This document shows positions 10,735 to 23,348 of a stretch of 64,000 nucleotides of DNA, piece after piece. A program made the position numbers and the translations under genes. Origin of the DNA: Omphiscola glabra. Lineage: Eukaryota; Mollusca; Gastropoda; Lymnaeidae. Position 1 is the stretch's first letter. Each line of letters begins with the position of its first letter. The stretch spans positions 8,641,012 through 8,705,011 of the forward strand of contig OZ024809.1 in assembly GCA_964017045.1 (NCBI GenBank), given 5' to 3'. The notes under the pieces are model-generated. The model searched no databases. It worked only from the letters and a program-made list of their open reading frames with translations, and was not told where the DNA came from.

Positions 10735-11106
10735 TCTGTATCCCATCACAAACTAGAGATCTATATTAGTATCCCATCACAAACTAGAGATCTATATTAG
10801 TATCCTATCTCAAACTAGAGATCTATATTAGTATCCCATCACAAACTAGAGATCTATATTAGTATCCCATCACAAACTAGAGATCTATATTAGTATCCCA
10901 ACACAAACTAGAGATCTATATTAGTATCCCATCACAAACTAGAGATATATATTAGTATCCCATCACAAACTAGAGATCTATATTAGTATCCCATCACAAA
11001 CTAGAGATCTATATTAGTATCCTATCACAAACTAGAGATCTATATTAGTATCCAATCACAAACTAGAGATCTATATTAGTATCCCATCACAAGCTAGAGA
11101 TCTATG
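10735..11106. repeat. 31-bp minisatellite, 12 copies
   Basis: Very uniform units containing TAGTATCCCATCACAAACTA followed by GAGATCTATAT. A BglII-type AGATCT site is kept in nearly every copy. The low divergence suggests recent amplification. Confidence 0.97.
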
Positions 11107-11497
11107 CTCCCAAGGTAAGACGAGGGACTAGTCTATCAGCAAGCTACCGGTGCAATTTTCTTATTCTTGCACACCTCTAATGTGCCAACTCATTAAGGTG
11201 CGCACTCGCGCGAGATGCAATTATTTGTTGGCAGTATGGGCAAAAGAGGATAGAACAAAGATCTTCTAAGTTTTATGATAAGTTTTTAGAGCCGGGGAGG
11301 GGGGGAGAAATAATCTTCATCTTTTGTTTATTTTTATTATTTAAAGTTTTAAAAAATTAATTTGTGTGTGTTTGATGTTTTATGGAGGGGGGGGGGTGGA
11401 GAAGTGGAAGGAGATGTAAAAGTGGGAGGAGATGGAGGAGAGGGAGGAGTCTTCAACGAAAAATGTTCAAACAGAGGAAGGGGTGGAGGAATTTACA
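11107..11497. other. No gene seen; G-rich patches
   Basis: Unique sequence with G runs near 11293-11306 and 11384-11395, and a G/A-rich stretch to 11460. No recognised feature. Confidence 0.5.
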
Positions 11498-11715
11498 CGA
11501 GGGCAAGTATGACATCTAAGTCTGTTTATAGGGCATTGGGATAGGGGCAGGTATGACATCTAAGTTTATTTATAGGGCATTGGGATAAGGGCAGGTATGA
11601 CATCTAAATCAGTTTATAGGGCATTGTGATAAGGGCAGGTATGACATCTAAGTCTGTTTATAGGGCATTGGGATAGGGGCAGGTATGACATCTAAGTCTA
11701 TTTTAAGGGCATTGG
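11498..11715. repeat. 44-bp tandem repeat, about 5 copies
   Basis: Units contain GGGCAGGTATGACATCTAAG followed by TCTGTTTATAGGGCATTG. Copies differ by only a few bases. Confidence 0.93.
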
Positions 11716-12721
11716 GAAGGTATTTTCTCCAAGGTTTCTGTTATACAGCGCAGGATTAGGGGCAGTTATTTTCTTCAGAAATGTGCAAATGGTGCAGGGT
11801 TGTGGGCAGTTAGTTTCTCCAGGGGCGTCCAGAGGGTGGTGGGAATGACACGACCTACACAAGCGCCACCCTAAAAGAAAACACTTTCCATCAGGTTTTA
11901 GGCTTTGGTGCGGAGTGGGTGGGGCGCTGTCCGGAGATCTAGACACCCCCGAAACGGCACAGATTCCCTAACGAACAGACGTGCGACTAAATTATATTTA
12001 CATACTTTGGTCTAAAATGTTGTATGGATCAATTTCGGATTCGACAACGAGAATATGGAACTCTTAGAGATCAACGTTGACTTTGTATTACATAAAAAAA
12101 ACATCGTAAGGAATCAAACCAAACCAAAACGGAGACCCGCTCAAACACATCCATGTCCTAACAATCTGTTTAGCTAAACCGCGCTATTTCAGACAAATTA
12201 GGCGACACACTTCTAAGAGTCGAAAAAAACATAAATTGATCTAAAGTTTTTTAAAACATATTAAAAGAAAACTATTTTTTTTTTTTTACAAATGAACAGG
12301 AACGCTTTGATCAAGCCGTCTTGAAACTTTTTTTGCAAACATGTGTACACCAACATTACCTGCATTCTATTTTTGAATTTTCCCGGGGGGGTTTAAAAAC
12401 CACATGTTTGTCTGTAGAGTTGTCTATGTGCCAGATATTGGCTGAAACCTTCAAACGGTCTTCGGGACCGTAACGTTTGCGTTCTAATTTCACAACTTCC
12501 GGTCTGTAAATGTGATTCGAAACAGCCAGCTGAGCTGCGCCGATGTGGTGGGCGGCCAAAATCTTAATAGCTTTAGCGCATGTCAGACAGACCAAGATGG
12601 ACGGCCAAAGCTTACTATTTCTCACTCGTGTCAGATTGTCCGAGATGGATTGATGGAAAACTGGCCAAATTATTTTAAAAAATCAAAAAATAAAAAAAAT
12701 CAATGAGTTTGTTATAACTTC
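11716..12721. other. About 1 kb unique stretch, no convincing gene
   Basis: Includes a small duplicated motif near 11711-11830 (AGGGCAGTTATTTTCT / TGGGCAGTTAGTTTCT). An 89-residue minus frame (12356-12625) has a hydrophobic start but no recognised domain, so it is not called. AT-rich flanks with oligo-A and oligo-T. Confidence 0.5.
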
Positions 12722-14769
12722 TACTGCGGCCATCCGTCCAACTATTCACTTAGTTAACACTGCGGCCATCCGTCCAACTATTCACTTAGTTAACACTGCG
12801 GCCATCCGTCCAACTATTCACTTAGTTAACACTGCAGCCATCCGTCCAACTATTCACTTAGTTAACACTGCAGCCATCCGTCAAACTATTCACTTAGTTA
12901 ACACTGCGGCCATCCGTCCAACTATTCACTTAGTTAACACTGCGGCCATCCGTCCAACTATTCACTTAGTTAACACTGCGGCCATCCGTCCAACTATTCA
13001 CTTAGTTAACACTGCAGCCATCCGTCAAACTATTCACTTAGTTAACACTGCGGCCATCCGTCCAACTATTCACTTAGTTAACACTGCGGCCATCCGTCCA
13101 ACTATTCACTTAGTTAACACTGCTGCCATCCGTCCAACTATTCACTTAGTTAACACTGCAGCCATCCGTCAAACTATTCACTTAGTTAACACTGCTGCCA
13201 TCCGTCCAACTATTCACTTAGTTAACACTGCTGCCATCCGTCAAACTATTCACTTAGTTAACACTGCTGCCATCCGTCCAACTATTCACTTAGTTAACAC
13301 TGCTGCCATCCGTCCAACTATTCACTTAGTTAACACTGCGGCCATCCGTCCAACTATTCACTTAGTTAACACTGCTGCCATCCGTCCAACTATTCACTTA
13401 GTTAACACTGCAGCCATCCGTCAAACTATTCACTTAGTTAACACTGCTGCCATCCGTCCAACTATTCACTTAGTTAACACTGCTGCCATCCGTCCAACTA
13501 TTCACTTAGTTAACACTGCTGCCATCCGTCCAACTATTCACTTAGTTAACACTGCTGCCATCCGTCCAACTATTCACTTAGTTAACACTGCTGCCATCCG
13601 TCCAACTATTCACTTAGTTAACACTGCGGCCATCCGTCCAACTATTCACTTAGTTAACACTGCTGCCATCCGTCCAACTATTCACTTAGTTAACACTGCG
13701 GCCATCCGTCCAACTATTCACTTAGTTAACACTGCTGCCATCCGTCCAACTATTCACTTAGTTAACACTGCTGCCATCCGTCCAACTATTCACTTAGTTA
13801 ACACTGCTGCCATCCGTCCAACTATTCACTTAGTTAACACTGCGGCCATCCGTCCAACTATTCACTTAGTTAACACTGCTGCCATCCGTCCAACTATTCA
13901 CTTAGTTAACACTGCTGCCATCCGTCCAACTATTCACTTAGTTAACACTGCGGCCATCCGTCCAACTATTCACTTAGTTAACACTGCGGCCATCCGTCCA
14001 ACTATTCACTTAGTTAACACTGCTGCCATCCGTCCAACTATTCACTTAGTTAACACTGCAGCCATCCGTCCAACTATTCACTTAGTTAACACTGCGGCCA
14101 TCCGTCCAACTATTCACTTAGTTAACACTGCGGCCATCCGTCCAACTATTCACTTAGTTAACACTGCTGCCATCCGTCCAACTATTCACTTAGTTAACAC
14201 TGCAGCCATCCGTCCAACTATTCACTTAGTTAACACTGCGGCCATCCGTCCAACTATTCACTTAGTTAACACTGCTGCCATCCGTCCAACTATTCACTTA
14301 GTTAACACTGCGGCCATCCGTCCAACTATTCACTTAGTTAACACTGCTGCCATCCGTCCAACTATTCACTTAGTTAACACTGCAGCCATCCGTCAAACTA
14401 TTCACTTAGTTAACACTGCAGCCATCCGTCCAACTATTCACTTAGTTAACACTGCGGCCATCCGTCCAACTATTCACTTAGTTAACACTGCTGCCATCCG
14501 TCCAACTATTCACTTAGTTAACACTGCTGCCATCCGTCCAACTATTCACTTAGTTAACACTGCTGCCATCCGTCCAACTATTCACTTAGTTAACACTGCG
14601 GCCATCCGTCCAACTATTCACTTAGTTAACACTGCGGCCATCCGTCCAACTATTCACTTAGTTAACACTGCTGCCATCCGTCCAACTATTCACTTAGTTA
14701 ACACTGCTGCCATCCGTCCAACTATTCACTTAGTTAACACTGCGGCCATCCGTCCAACTATTCACTTAG

Positions 14770-16100
14770 TTAACACTGCGTCATCTGTCCAACTATTCAT
14801 TTAGTTAACACTGCAGCCATCCGTCAAACTATTCACTTAGTTAACACTGCGGCCATCCGTCCAACTATTCACTTAGTTAACACTGCAGCCATCCGTCCAA
14901 CTATTCACTTAGTTAACACTGCTGCCATCCGTCCAACTATTCACTTAGTTAACACTGCTGCCATCCGTCCAACTATTCACTTAGTTAACACTGCTGCCCT
15001 CCGTCCAACTATTCACTTAGTTAACACTGCTGCCATCCGTCCAACTATTCACTTATTTAACACTGCTGCCATCCGTCCAACTATTCACTTAGTTAACACT
15101 GCGGCCATCCGTCCAACTATTCACTTAGTTAACACTGCGTCATCCGTCCAACTATTCACTTAGTTAACACTGCGGCCATCCGTCCAACTATTCACTTAGT
15201 TAACACTGCTGCCATCCGTCCAACTATTCACTTATTTAACACTGCTGCCATCCGTCCAACTATTCACTTAGTTAACACTGCGGCCATCCGTCCAACTATT
15301 CACTTAGTTAACACTGCGTCATCCGTCCAACTATTCACTTAGTTAACACTGCGGCCATCCGTCCAATTATTCACTTAGTTAACACTGCGGCCATGCGTCC
15401 AACTATTCACTTAGTTAAAACTGCTGCCATCCGTCCAACTATTCACTTAATTTACACTGCTGCCATCCGTCCAACTATTCACTTAGTTAACACTGCTGCC
15501 ATCCGTCCAACTATTCACTTAGTTAACACTGCGGCCATCCGTCCAACTATTCACTTAGTTAACACTGCGGTCATCCGTCCAACTATTCACTTAGTTAACA
15601 CTGCGGCCATCTGTCCAAATATTCACTTAGTTAACACTGCGGCCATCCGTCCAACTATTCACTTAAATTACACTGCGGCCATCCGTCCAACTATTCACTT
15701 AGTTAACACTGCTGCCATCCGTCCAACTATTCACTTAGTTAAAACTGCGGCCATCCGTCCAAATATTCACTTAGTTAACACTGCGGCCATCCGACCAACT
15801 ATTCACTTAGTTAACACTGCGGCCATCCGTCCAACTATTCACTTAGTTAACACTGCGGCCATCCGTCCAACTATTCACTTAGTTTACACTGCGGCCATCT
15901 GTCCAACTATTCACTTAAATTACACTGCTGCGGCCATCCGTCCAACTATTCACTTAGTTTACACAACAGCAACCTGTCCGACTATTCACTTAGTTTACAC
16001 TACAGCATCCTGTCCGACTATTCACTTAGTTTACACTACAGCAACCTGTCCGACTATTCACTTAGTTTACACTACAGCAACCTGTCCGACTATTCACTTA
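14770..16100. repeat. Duplicated multi-unit block within the 36-bp array (copy 1)
   Basis: Rare variants recur in the same order 1800 bases downstream: the 34-bp unit with TGCGTCATCTG near 14778 and 16578, the CTGCCCTCCG unit near 14995 and 16795, and the TTATTTAAC unit near 15053 and 16853. Near the right end the offset falls to 1764, meaning one 36-bp unit was lost. Confidence 0.9.
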
Positions 16101-16569
16101 GTTAACACTGCAGCCATCCGTCCAACTATTCACTTAGTTAACACTGCGGCCATCCGTCCAACTATTCACTTAGTTAACACTGCGGGCATCCTTCAAACTA
16201 TTCACTTAGTTAACACTGCGGCCATCCGTCCATCTATTCACTTAGTTAACACTGCGGCCATCCGTCCAACTATTCACTTAGTTAACACTGCGGCCATCCG
16301 TCCAACTATTCACTTAGTTAACACTGCGGCCATCCGTCCAACTATTCACTTAGTTAACACTGCGGCCATCCGTCCAACTATTCATTTAGTTAACACTGCA
16401 GCCATCCGTCAAACTATTCACTTAGTTAACACTGCGGCCATCCGTCCAACTATTCACTTAGTTAACACTGCGGCCATCCGTCCAACTATTCACTTAGTTA
16501 ACACTGCGGCCATCCGTCAAACTATTCACTTAGTTAACACTGCGGCCATCCGTCCAACTATTCACTTAG

Positions 16570-17870
16570 TTAACACTGCGTCATCTGTCCAACTATTCAT
16601 TTAGTTAACACTGCAGCCATCCGTCAAACTATTCACTTAGTTAACACTGCGGCCATCCATCCAACTATTCACTTAGTTAACACTGCGGCCATCCGTCCAA
16701 CTATTCACTTAGTTAACACTGCTGCCATCCGTCCAACTATTCAATTAGTTAACACTGCTGCCATCCGTCCAACTATTCACTTAGTTAACACTGCTGCCCT
16801 CCGTCCAACTATTCACTTAGTTAACACTGCTGCCATCCGTCCAACTATTCACTTATTTAACACTGCTGCCATCCGTCCAACTATTCACTTAGTTAACACT
16901 GCGGCCATCCGTCCAACTATTCACTTAGTTAACACTGCGTCATCCGTCCAACTATTCACTTAGTTAACACTGCGGCCATCCGTCCAACTATTCACTTAGT
17001 TAACACTGCTGCCATCCGTCCAACTATTCACTTATTTAACACTGCTGCCATCCGTCCAACTATTCACTTAGTTAACACTGCGGCCATCCGTCCAACTATT
17101 CACTTAGTTAACACTGCGTCATCCGTCCAACTATTCACTTAGTTAACACTGCGGCCATCCGTCCAACTATTCACTTAGTTAACACTGCGGCCATCCGTCC
17201 AACTATTCACTTAGTTAAAACTGCTGCCATCCGTCCAACTATTCACTTAATTTACACTGCTGCCATCCGTCCAACTATTCACTTAGTTAACACTGCTGCC
17301 ATCCGTCCAACTATTCACTTAGTTAACACTGCGGCCATCCGTCCAACTATTCACTTAGTTAACACTGCGGCCATCCGTCCAACTATTCACTTAGTTAACA
17401 CTGCGGCCATCTGTCCAAATATTCACTTAGTTAACACTGCGGCCATCTGTCCAACTATTCACTTAAATTACACTGCGGCCATCCGTCCAACTATTCACTT
17501 AGTTAACACTGCTACCATCCGTCCAACTATTCACTTAGTTAAAACTGCGGCCATCCGTCCAAATATTCACTTAGTTAACACTGCGGCCATCCGTCCAACT
17601 ATTCACTTAGTTAACACTGCGGCCATCCGTCCAACTATTCACTTAGTTAACACTGCGGCCATCCGTCCAACTATTCACTTAGATTACACTGCTGCGGCCA
17701 TCCGTCCAACTATTCACTTAGTTTACACAACAGCAACCTGTCCGACTATTCACTTAGTTTACACTACAGCATCCTGTCCGACTATTCACTTAGTTTACAC
17801 TACAGCAACCTGTCCGACTATTCACTTAGTTTACACTACAGCAACCTGTCCGACTATTCACTTAGTTTAC
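16570..17870. repeat. Duplicated multi-unit block within the 36-bp array (copy 2)
   Basis: Second copy of the 14770-16100 block, differing at scattered single bases. It ends with the same A-to-B transition (ACACAACAGCAACCTGTCC) as copy 1. This shows amplification of blocks of about 50 units, not only single units. Confidence 0.9.
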
Positions 17871-19050
17871 ACTACAGCAACCTGTCCAACTATTCACTTA
17901 GTTTACACTACTGCAACCTGTCCGACTATTCACTTATTTTACACTACAGCAACCTGTCCGACTATTCACTTAGTTTACACTACATCATGCCGTCCGACTA
18001 TGCACTTAGTTTACACTACAGCAACCTGTCCGACTATTCACTTAGTTTACACTACAGCATGCAGTCCAAATATTCACTTAGCTTACACTACACCAACCTG
18101 TCCAACTATTCACTTAGTTTAACTAAAGCATGCCGTCCGACTATTCACTTAGTTTACACTACACCAACCTGTCCAACTATTCACTTAGTTTACACTACAT
18201 CAACCTGTCCAACTATTCACTTAGTTTACACTACAGAAACCTGTCCGACTATTAACTTAGTTTATACTACAGCAACTTGTCCGACTATTCACTTAGTTTA
18301 CACTATAGCAACCTGTTCGACTATTCACTTAGTTTACACAACAGCAACCTGTCCGACTATTCACTTAGTTTACACTACAGCAACCTGTCCGACTATTCAC
18401 TTAGTTTACACTACAACAACCTGTCCAACTATTCACATAGTTTACACTATACAGCATGCCGTCCAACTATTCACTTAGTTTACACTACAGCATGCCGTCC
18501 AACTATTCACTTAGTTTACACTAAAGCATGCTGTCCGACTATTCACTTAGTTTACACTAAAGAATGCCGTCCGACTATTCACATCGTTTACACTACACCA
18601 ACATGTCCGACTATTCACTTAATTTACACTACAGCATGCCCTCCGACTATTCACATCGTTTACACTACACCAACCTGTCCGACTATTCACTTAGTTTACA
18701 CTAAAGCATGCAGTCCAACTATTCACATCGTTTACACTACACCAACCTGTCCGACTATTTACTTAGTTTACACTAAAGCATGCCGTCCGACTATTCACAT
18801 CGTTAACACTACACCAACCTGTCCGACTATTCACTTAGTTTACACTAAAGCATGCCGTCCGACTATTCACATCGTTTACACTTCACCAACCTGTCCGACT
18901 ATTCACATCGTTTACACTACACCAACCTGTCCAACTATTCACTTAGTTTACACTACAGCAACCTGTCCGACTTTTCACTTAGTCTACACTACACCAACCT
19001 GTCCGACTATTCACTTAGTTTATACTACAGCAACCCGTCCAACTATTTTG

Positions 19051-19362
19051 AACAAGTACAATCGTCTGATGCATTAACAAATTAATATTATTCCACACAT
19101 CTACCGCATACTTTTGGTAAAATAATGTTTATAAGGTATATGAACTCACAAAAAAGACAACAAACAAACAAACAGTTTTTTGCATGAAAATTCAAACACC
19201 AGAAATGCTTTTGAAGCAATCATTTAGCAAGGTTTAACGTCTAAGTAGTTACAAAAATAACAAGATATTACTCCCCCCCCCCCATCTCACTGTTTTTTTC
19301 CCTTGGTATACTTTTATATTTGTTATTCTCCTTTCATATTATTTTGAGCTGTGGAACACTGC
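19051..19362. other. No gene seen
   Basis: AT-rich stretch between arrays, with a C run near 19273-19283. No recognised feature. Confidence 0.55.
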
Positions 19363-19630
19363 GGACATGGTCAGTAAGAGGGTCAGTGAGATGGTCACTG
19401 AGATGGTCAGCGAGATGGTCAGCGAGATGGTCAGCGAGATGGTCAGCGAGATGGTCAGCGAGATGGTCAGCGAGATGGTCAGCGAGATGGTCAGCGAGAT
19501 GGTCACCGAGATGGTCAGCGAGATGGTCAGCGAGATGGTCAGCGAGATGGTCAGCGAGATGGTCAGCGAGATGGTCAGCGAGATGGTCAGCGAGATGGTC
19601 AGCGATATGGTCAGTGAGATGATCGCTAAC
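19363..19630. repeat. 12-bp minisatellite, about 22 copies
   Basis: GAGATGGTCAGC repeats almost perfectly, with a few CACT/CACC variants at the edges. All three plus frames and one minus frame are open, giving spurious Arg-Trp-Ser-Ala, Met-Val-Ser-Glu and Ile-Ser-Leu-Thr repeat peptides. Confidence 0.97.
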
Positions 19631-19737
19631 ATATCTTGTGTCCTTCTAACATAATATTTCACCTGGCTGAAGAAGAAGGCGTTGCTTCGCGCCTTAATGT
19701 GCAGTATAAGGTTGGGTTCTAATACATGACATTCTTA

Positions 19738-20035
19738 AGGCTCTCCATTGCTGGGAGCTTGTGTTCTTCATCAAACACCTTCTTAATTCCACACCTTCTT
19801 CAACACACACCTTCTTGAACACACACTCCACACTTAAAGCTGTCCACTGCTGGGATCGTATCTTCTTCATCACATACCTCCTTCATTGAACAGCCTCTTA
19901 ACTCTACACCTTCTTCAACACACACCTTCTTCCTTACAGACACCACACTTAAAGCTCTCTATTTTTCACCGCAAACGTAATGCTTCCATCTCTCCATTGC
20001 TGGAAACACACCTTCTTCATCACACACACCACTTA
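19738..20035. repeat. Degenerate long-unit tandem repeat (about 100-150 bp)
   Basis: The block TCCATTGCTGGGA, CTTCTTCATCACA, ACACCTTCTTCAACACACAC, CACACTTAAAGCT recurs about three times with indels. It is rich in CTTCTT and CACA. Confidence 0.7.
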
Positions 20036-20284
20036 AGACAGACATGTCGTAAAGTTCAGAAGCGGTTCTATTTTCGGCAACAGGTAAAAAGGTGTTAATT
20101 TCTTATTGTGAGCCAGTGACGTCATCCTCTTTTTGTTTCGAGTGCAAAGGGGAAAAGAGAGTATTTAGAATTTTATATGTACCCTCTCACACCACTCCAT
20201 CCCAGACCTCTCCACTCGGCCCACAACACGTTACGACACATCAGTAAAAACTAATGATACTCAGCACTATCCACCGAACAGAAG

Positions 20285-20880
20285 ACCAGCCATGCAAACC
20301 TCTTCCTATCCTCCTCAGCACCAGCACATCCATTTGCACACTGGTACATCCACTCCACCACATCCACTCCACACTGGTACATCCACTCAGCGCCAGCAAC
20401 ATCCCCTCATCCCAAGCACGTCCTATCCACACTGGCACATCCACTCCACTCCACTACATCCACTCCAGTCCACCACACCAACTCCATTCCACCACATCCA
20501 TTTCCACTCCAGCACATCCACTCCACACTGGTACATCCAGTCCGCACCAGCAACATCTATCCAACTCAAGCACATCCACTCCACATTAGCACATTCACTC
20601 CACAACAGCACAAGACATTCCACCTCGGCAACATCCATCAGACCCACGCAACATCCATCACACCAGATCAATATCCATACCATCCATGTACAATCCATTC
20701 CACCCAAGCACTATCCCTCCCACCCAAAGTACCATCCATGCCACAGCACCATCCATACCACCCTAGCACTATCCATACAACCCCAGCACATCCGTACCAT
20801 CCCAAGCACTATCCATACAACCCCAGCACCATCCGTACCATCCCAACACTCCCTAACCCCAACCCAGCACCTCTTAACCC
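20285..20880. repeat. C/A-rich degenerate minisatellite
   Basis: Left part: CACATCCACTCCACACTGGT-like units. Right part: CACCATCCATACAACCCCAG-like units of about 20 bp. The plus strand has very few G, so strand composition is strongly skewed. Confidence 0.8.
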
Positions 20881-20996
20881 CTTATTCTTCAAAGTGTTCA
20901 TTACGTTTGCTGTCCAACTTTAAACACAACACAACACTGTGACGTACTCGACAGGGGTGGCAGGTATGACGAAGAACTGACTGCTAAGGGCTGGGT

Positions 20997-21305
20997 ATAA
21001 GGAGATTACCTGCTAACCCAGGACTAGGGATTACCCGCTAACCCAGGAATAGGGATTACCTGCTAACCCAGCACTAGGGATTACCTGCTAACCCAGGACT
21101 AGGGATTACCTACTAATCCAAGATTAGGGATTACCTGCTAACCCAGGACTAGGGATTACCTGCTAACCCAGGACTAGGGATTGCCTGCCCATCCAGGGCT
21201 GGGGATTACCAGCTGAAACGAAGAGCAGGGATTACCTGCTCATCTAGGACAAGGCATTACCTGCTTACTCAGGATTAGGGATTACCTGCAAATCCATGAC
21301 TAGCG
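20997..21305. repeat. 25-bp minisatellite, about 12 copies
   Basis: GGATTACCTGCTAACCCAGG followed by ACTAG. The left half is uniform and the right half (21180-21305) is diverged. Confidence 0.92.
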
Positions 21306-21975
21306 ATAAATGATAACATTGTAAATGTATTATATAAAGACAACACATTTATTGTTACATGTATTGTTTCTAAGCGATAAGGAAATGTAACCGATTGACT
21401 TCACCAACACACCCAAAAATGCCTCACAAATAGCCCACCTCAGACTTCCCTCACACACACAAACAGTGAGTCCCCCACAGACAGCCACCCAAACTTACGC
21501 AGTAAAGATATCACACAACCAAACCCGACACGCAACAACCCACACATAACAACCCCCACACACACACAGACACCCACACTCAACTAATCACCACATGGAC
21601 TCATACTCCCCACACACACAATCAACCTCACAACCGCTTTTCCACGATGTAAGAAGTTTAAATGCTTTCATTACCCACATCCCAACGAAAATCCTTGAAT
21701 ATTGACGTCATCAACTCGTGTGATGTCCTGTCACGGGGCGTGAGTACACTAAACTGACGTCACGAATACATTATCGGCAACATGTGCACACACGTGGCAA
21801 GGGGTGATGTATTGTGATCGTTTGGCACAGACTGACAGTTTCAACGTATCCCTGGCACACACTGCTGTTGTTAGTAGATTTGTTGACGGAAAGTGACCTC
21901 ATTCGAAGATTTACCGATTTATATCTCTTTATATTTGATTTGCTGTGAAAAATGTTTGTTTATCAAGTAACTTAG
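21306..21975. other. No gene seen; CA-rich stretch
   Basis: Irregular CACACA/ACAACC sequence at about 21420-21640, then unique sequence with two TGACGTCA-like motifs near 21705 and 21755. Without a nearby gene these motifs cannot be called regulatory. Confidence 0.5.
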
Positions 21976-22325
21976 TAACATGTGTCTTTGACTTGGAGAC
22001 ATGTTATTTGATATTTGAGACATATTAACTACATGTGTCTTTGACTTGGAGACATGCTATTTGATATTTGAGACATATTAACTACATGTGTCTTTGACTT
22101 GGAGACATGCTATTTGATATTTGAGACATTAACTACATGTGTCTTTGACTTGGAGACATGCTATTTGATATTTGAGACATTAACTACTAATGTCTTTGAC
22201 TTGGAGACATGCTATTTGATATTTGAGACATTAACTACTAATGTCTTTGACTTGGAGACATGCTATCTTATATTTGAGACATTAACTACAAATGTCTTTG
22301 ACTTGGAGACATGCTATTTGTGGTA
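21976..22325. repeat. 51/54-bp tandem repeat, 7 copies
   Basis: Units contain GTCTTTGACTTGGAGACATG then CTATTTGATATTTGAGACAT. The first copies are about 54 bp and later ones 51 bp (loss of ATA). The 51-bp units keep one frame open, giving a spurious 75-residue repeat peptide. Confidence 0.95.
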
Positions 22326-22925
22326 GTTTATTTTAAACTAAAGAATTTTTTAATGCGTTTGTTGCGAAAAATTTTCTTTTCGATAAAAGAAATCGTCTCA
22401 ATTTAATTATGGTGTATATATTATTCGGTTTAAAAGTGGTTGGGACATCAGAATATTTAATATAGTTCATGGGCGTGAAATAAAAAGTGTGCAGTGACGT
22501 ATTGTGGAGGCAAAGGGTGTATTAAAACGTGGGATTCTTAAATGTGCGTTACTTGAGTTCATGTTTTGTCAAGTAACTTTAGTAGAGGAAAAGTTCACGC
22601 CAATGTTTGGCGGGGTAAATCTAGTATGTTATATTTTCACAAATAGTTGTGCCGTCTGTTGGACTAGGTATTTTATGTTTAATTTGCGTATCGTGACGCT
22701 CTATCCCCCAGACCTATACAGAATGTGCTTCTCTTTATTTTTTATGTTAAAATGTTGTTTTAAAAAAAAATAGTTTAAAAACAATTTGATCAATATTTAT
22801 TAGTCTACAAATAAAGCGCGCGGTCACATGACAATAATTTCTGTGTGTTCCCTTTCCTTGTTATAAACATTTAAACATTGCGCGATTTAATAAGAGCGCA
22901 AAAGATATTAGGTTACATAGGCCGG
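22326..22925. other. No convincing gene
   Basis: AT-rich sequence. An 89-residue frame (22504-22773) has no known domain and no supporting context, so it is not called. Confidence 0.5.
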
Positions 22926-23103
22926 AAGGTTGTTTAACTAGGTCAACGTATAACTAGGTCAAAGTATAGTTAGGTCAATGTCTAACTAGGTCAACGCATA
23001 ACCAGTCGACGCATAACTAACCTATCGCATAACTAGGCCAGTGTAAAACTAGGTCACAGTTTAGCCAGGTCAACGTATAACTAGGTCACCTTTTAGCTAG
23101 AAT
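22926..23103. repeat. 16-bp minisatellite (left part, interrupted)
   Basis: AACTAGGTCAACGTAT-like units, moderately diverged. The array resumes at 23288 after an inserted MITE. Confidence 0.85.
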
Positions 23104-23287
23104 CAGGCCTGCACAACTCAAAATGTATAATACTTTATGAAAAACTTGTGCGGGCCGAACGAAAATAGGAAAGGAGGGAAAGCTATTAAGAAAATAATAA
23201 TAAAAGAATATTTCCTTTCTTCGCGGGCCACCATTCGAGTGCGGGCGGGCAGAATGCGACCCTCGGGCCGTATGTTGTGCAGGCCTG
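23104..23287. mobile_element. hAT-type MITE (CAGGCCTGCACAAC ends) inserted in a minisatellite
   Basis: 184 bp with 14-bp terminal inverted repeats CAGGCCTGCACAAC, reading GTTGTGCAGGCCTG at the right end. Flanks AGCTAGAAT and AGCTAGAT look like an 8-bp target duplication with one indel. It has a CAG start, no coding capacity and internal GCGGGCC segments. It divides a 16-bp tandem array, so it is younger than the array. Confidence 0.85.
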
Positions 23288-23348
23288 AGCTAGATCAAAG
23301 TATAACTATAGGTCAGCATATAACTAGGTCAATGTTTAACTAGGTGAA
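23288..23348. repeat. 16-bp minisatellite (right part)
   Basis: TATAACTAGGTCAATG-like units, the continuation of the array at 22926-23103. Confidence 0.8.

Larger units (their letters stand above)
12722..19050. repeat. Giant 36-bp minisatellite/satellite array, about 175 copies
   Basis: Direct 36-bp units over about 6.3 kb. Type A carries CCATCCGTCCAACTATTCAC then TTAGTTAACACTGCNG, with a HpaI-type GTTAAC site. Type B carries AACCTGTCCGACTATTCAC then TTAGTTTACACTACAGC. Type A fills about 12722-15950 and 16100-17700; B appears as a short block at about 15960-16090 and takes over from about 17725. From about 18050, B units with CATGCCGTCC and CACATCG variants mix in. Some A units are 34 bp (TGCGTCATC) and shift the frame. 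No spacers separate the units, so it is not a CRISPR array. The 403-residue frame at 15393-16604 is array sequence. Confidence 0.98.

Noticed and set aside
12356..12625. 89-residue minus-strand frame with a hydrophobic segment
   Set aside because: No recognised domain, no splice or promoter support.
15393..16604. 403-residue frame in the 36-bp array
   Set aside because: It is a 12-residue repeat created by a period divisible by three. The ATG is a single-base variant in one unit, and 34-bp units shift the frame elsewhere.
12722..19050. CRISPR-like array
   Set aside because: Units are contiguous direct repeats without unique spacers, in a eukaryotic context and without cas genes.
20997..21305. 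Telomere-like repeat (GGGATTACC)
   Set aside because: The unit is 25 bp with CTGCTAACCCAGG; it does not match TTAGGG or other known telomere repeats.
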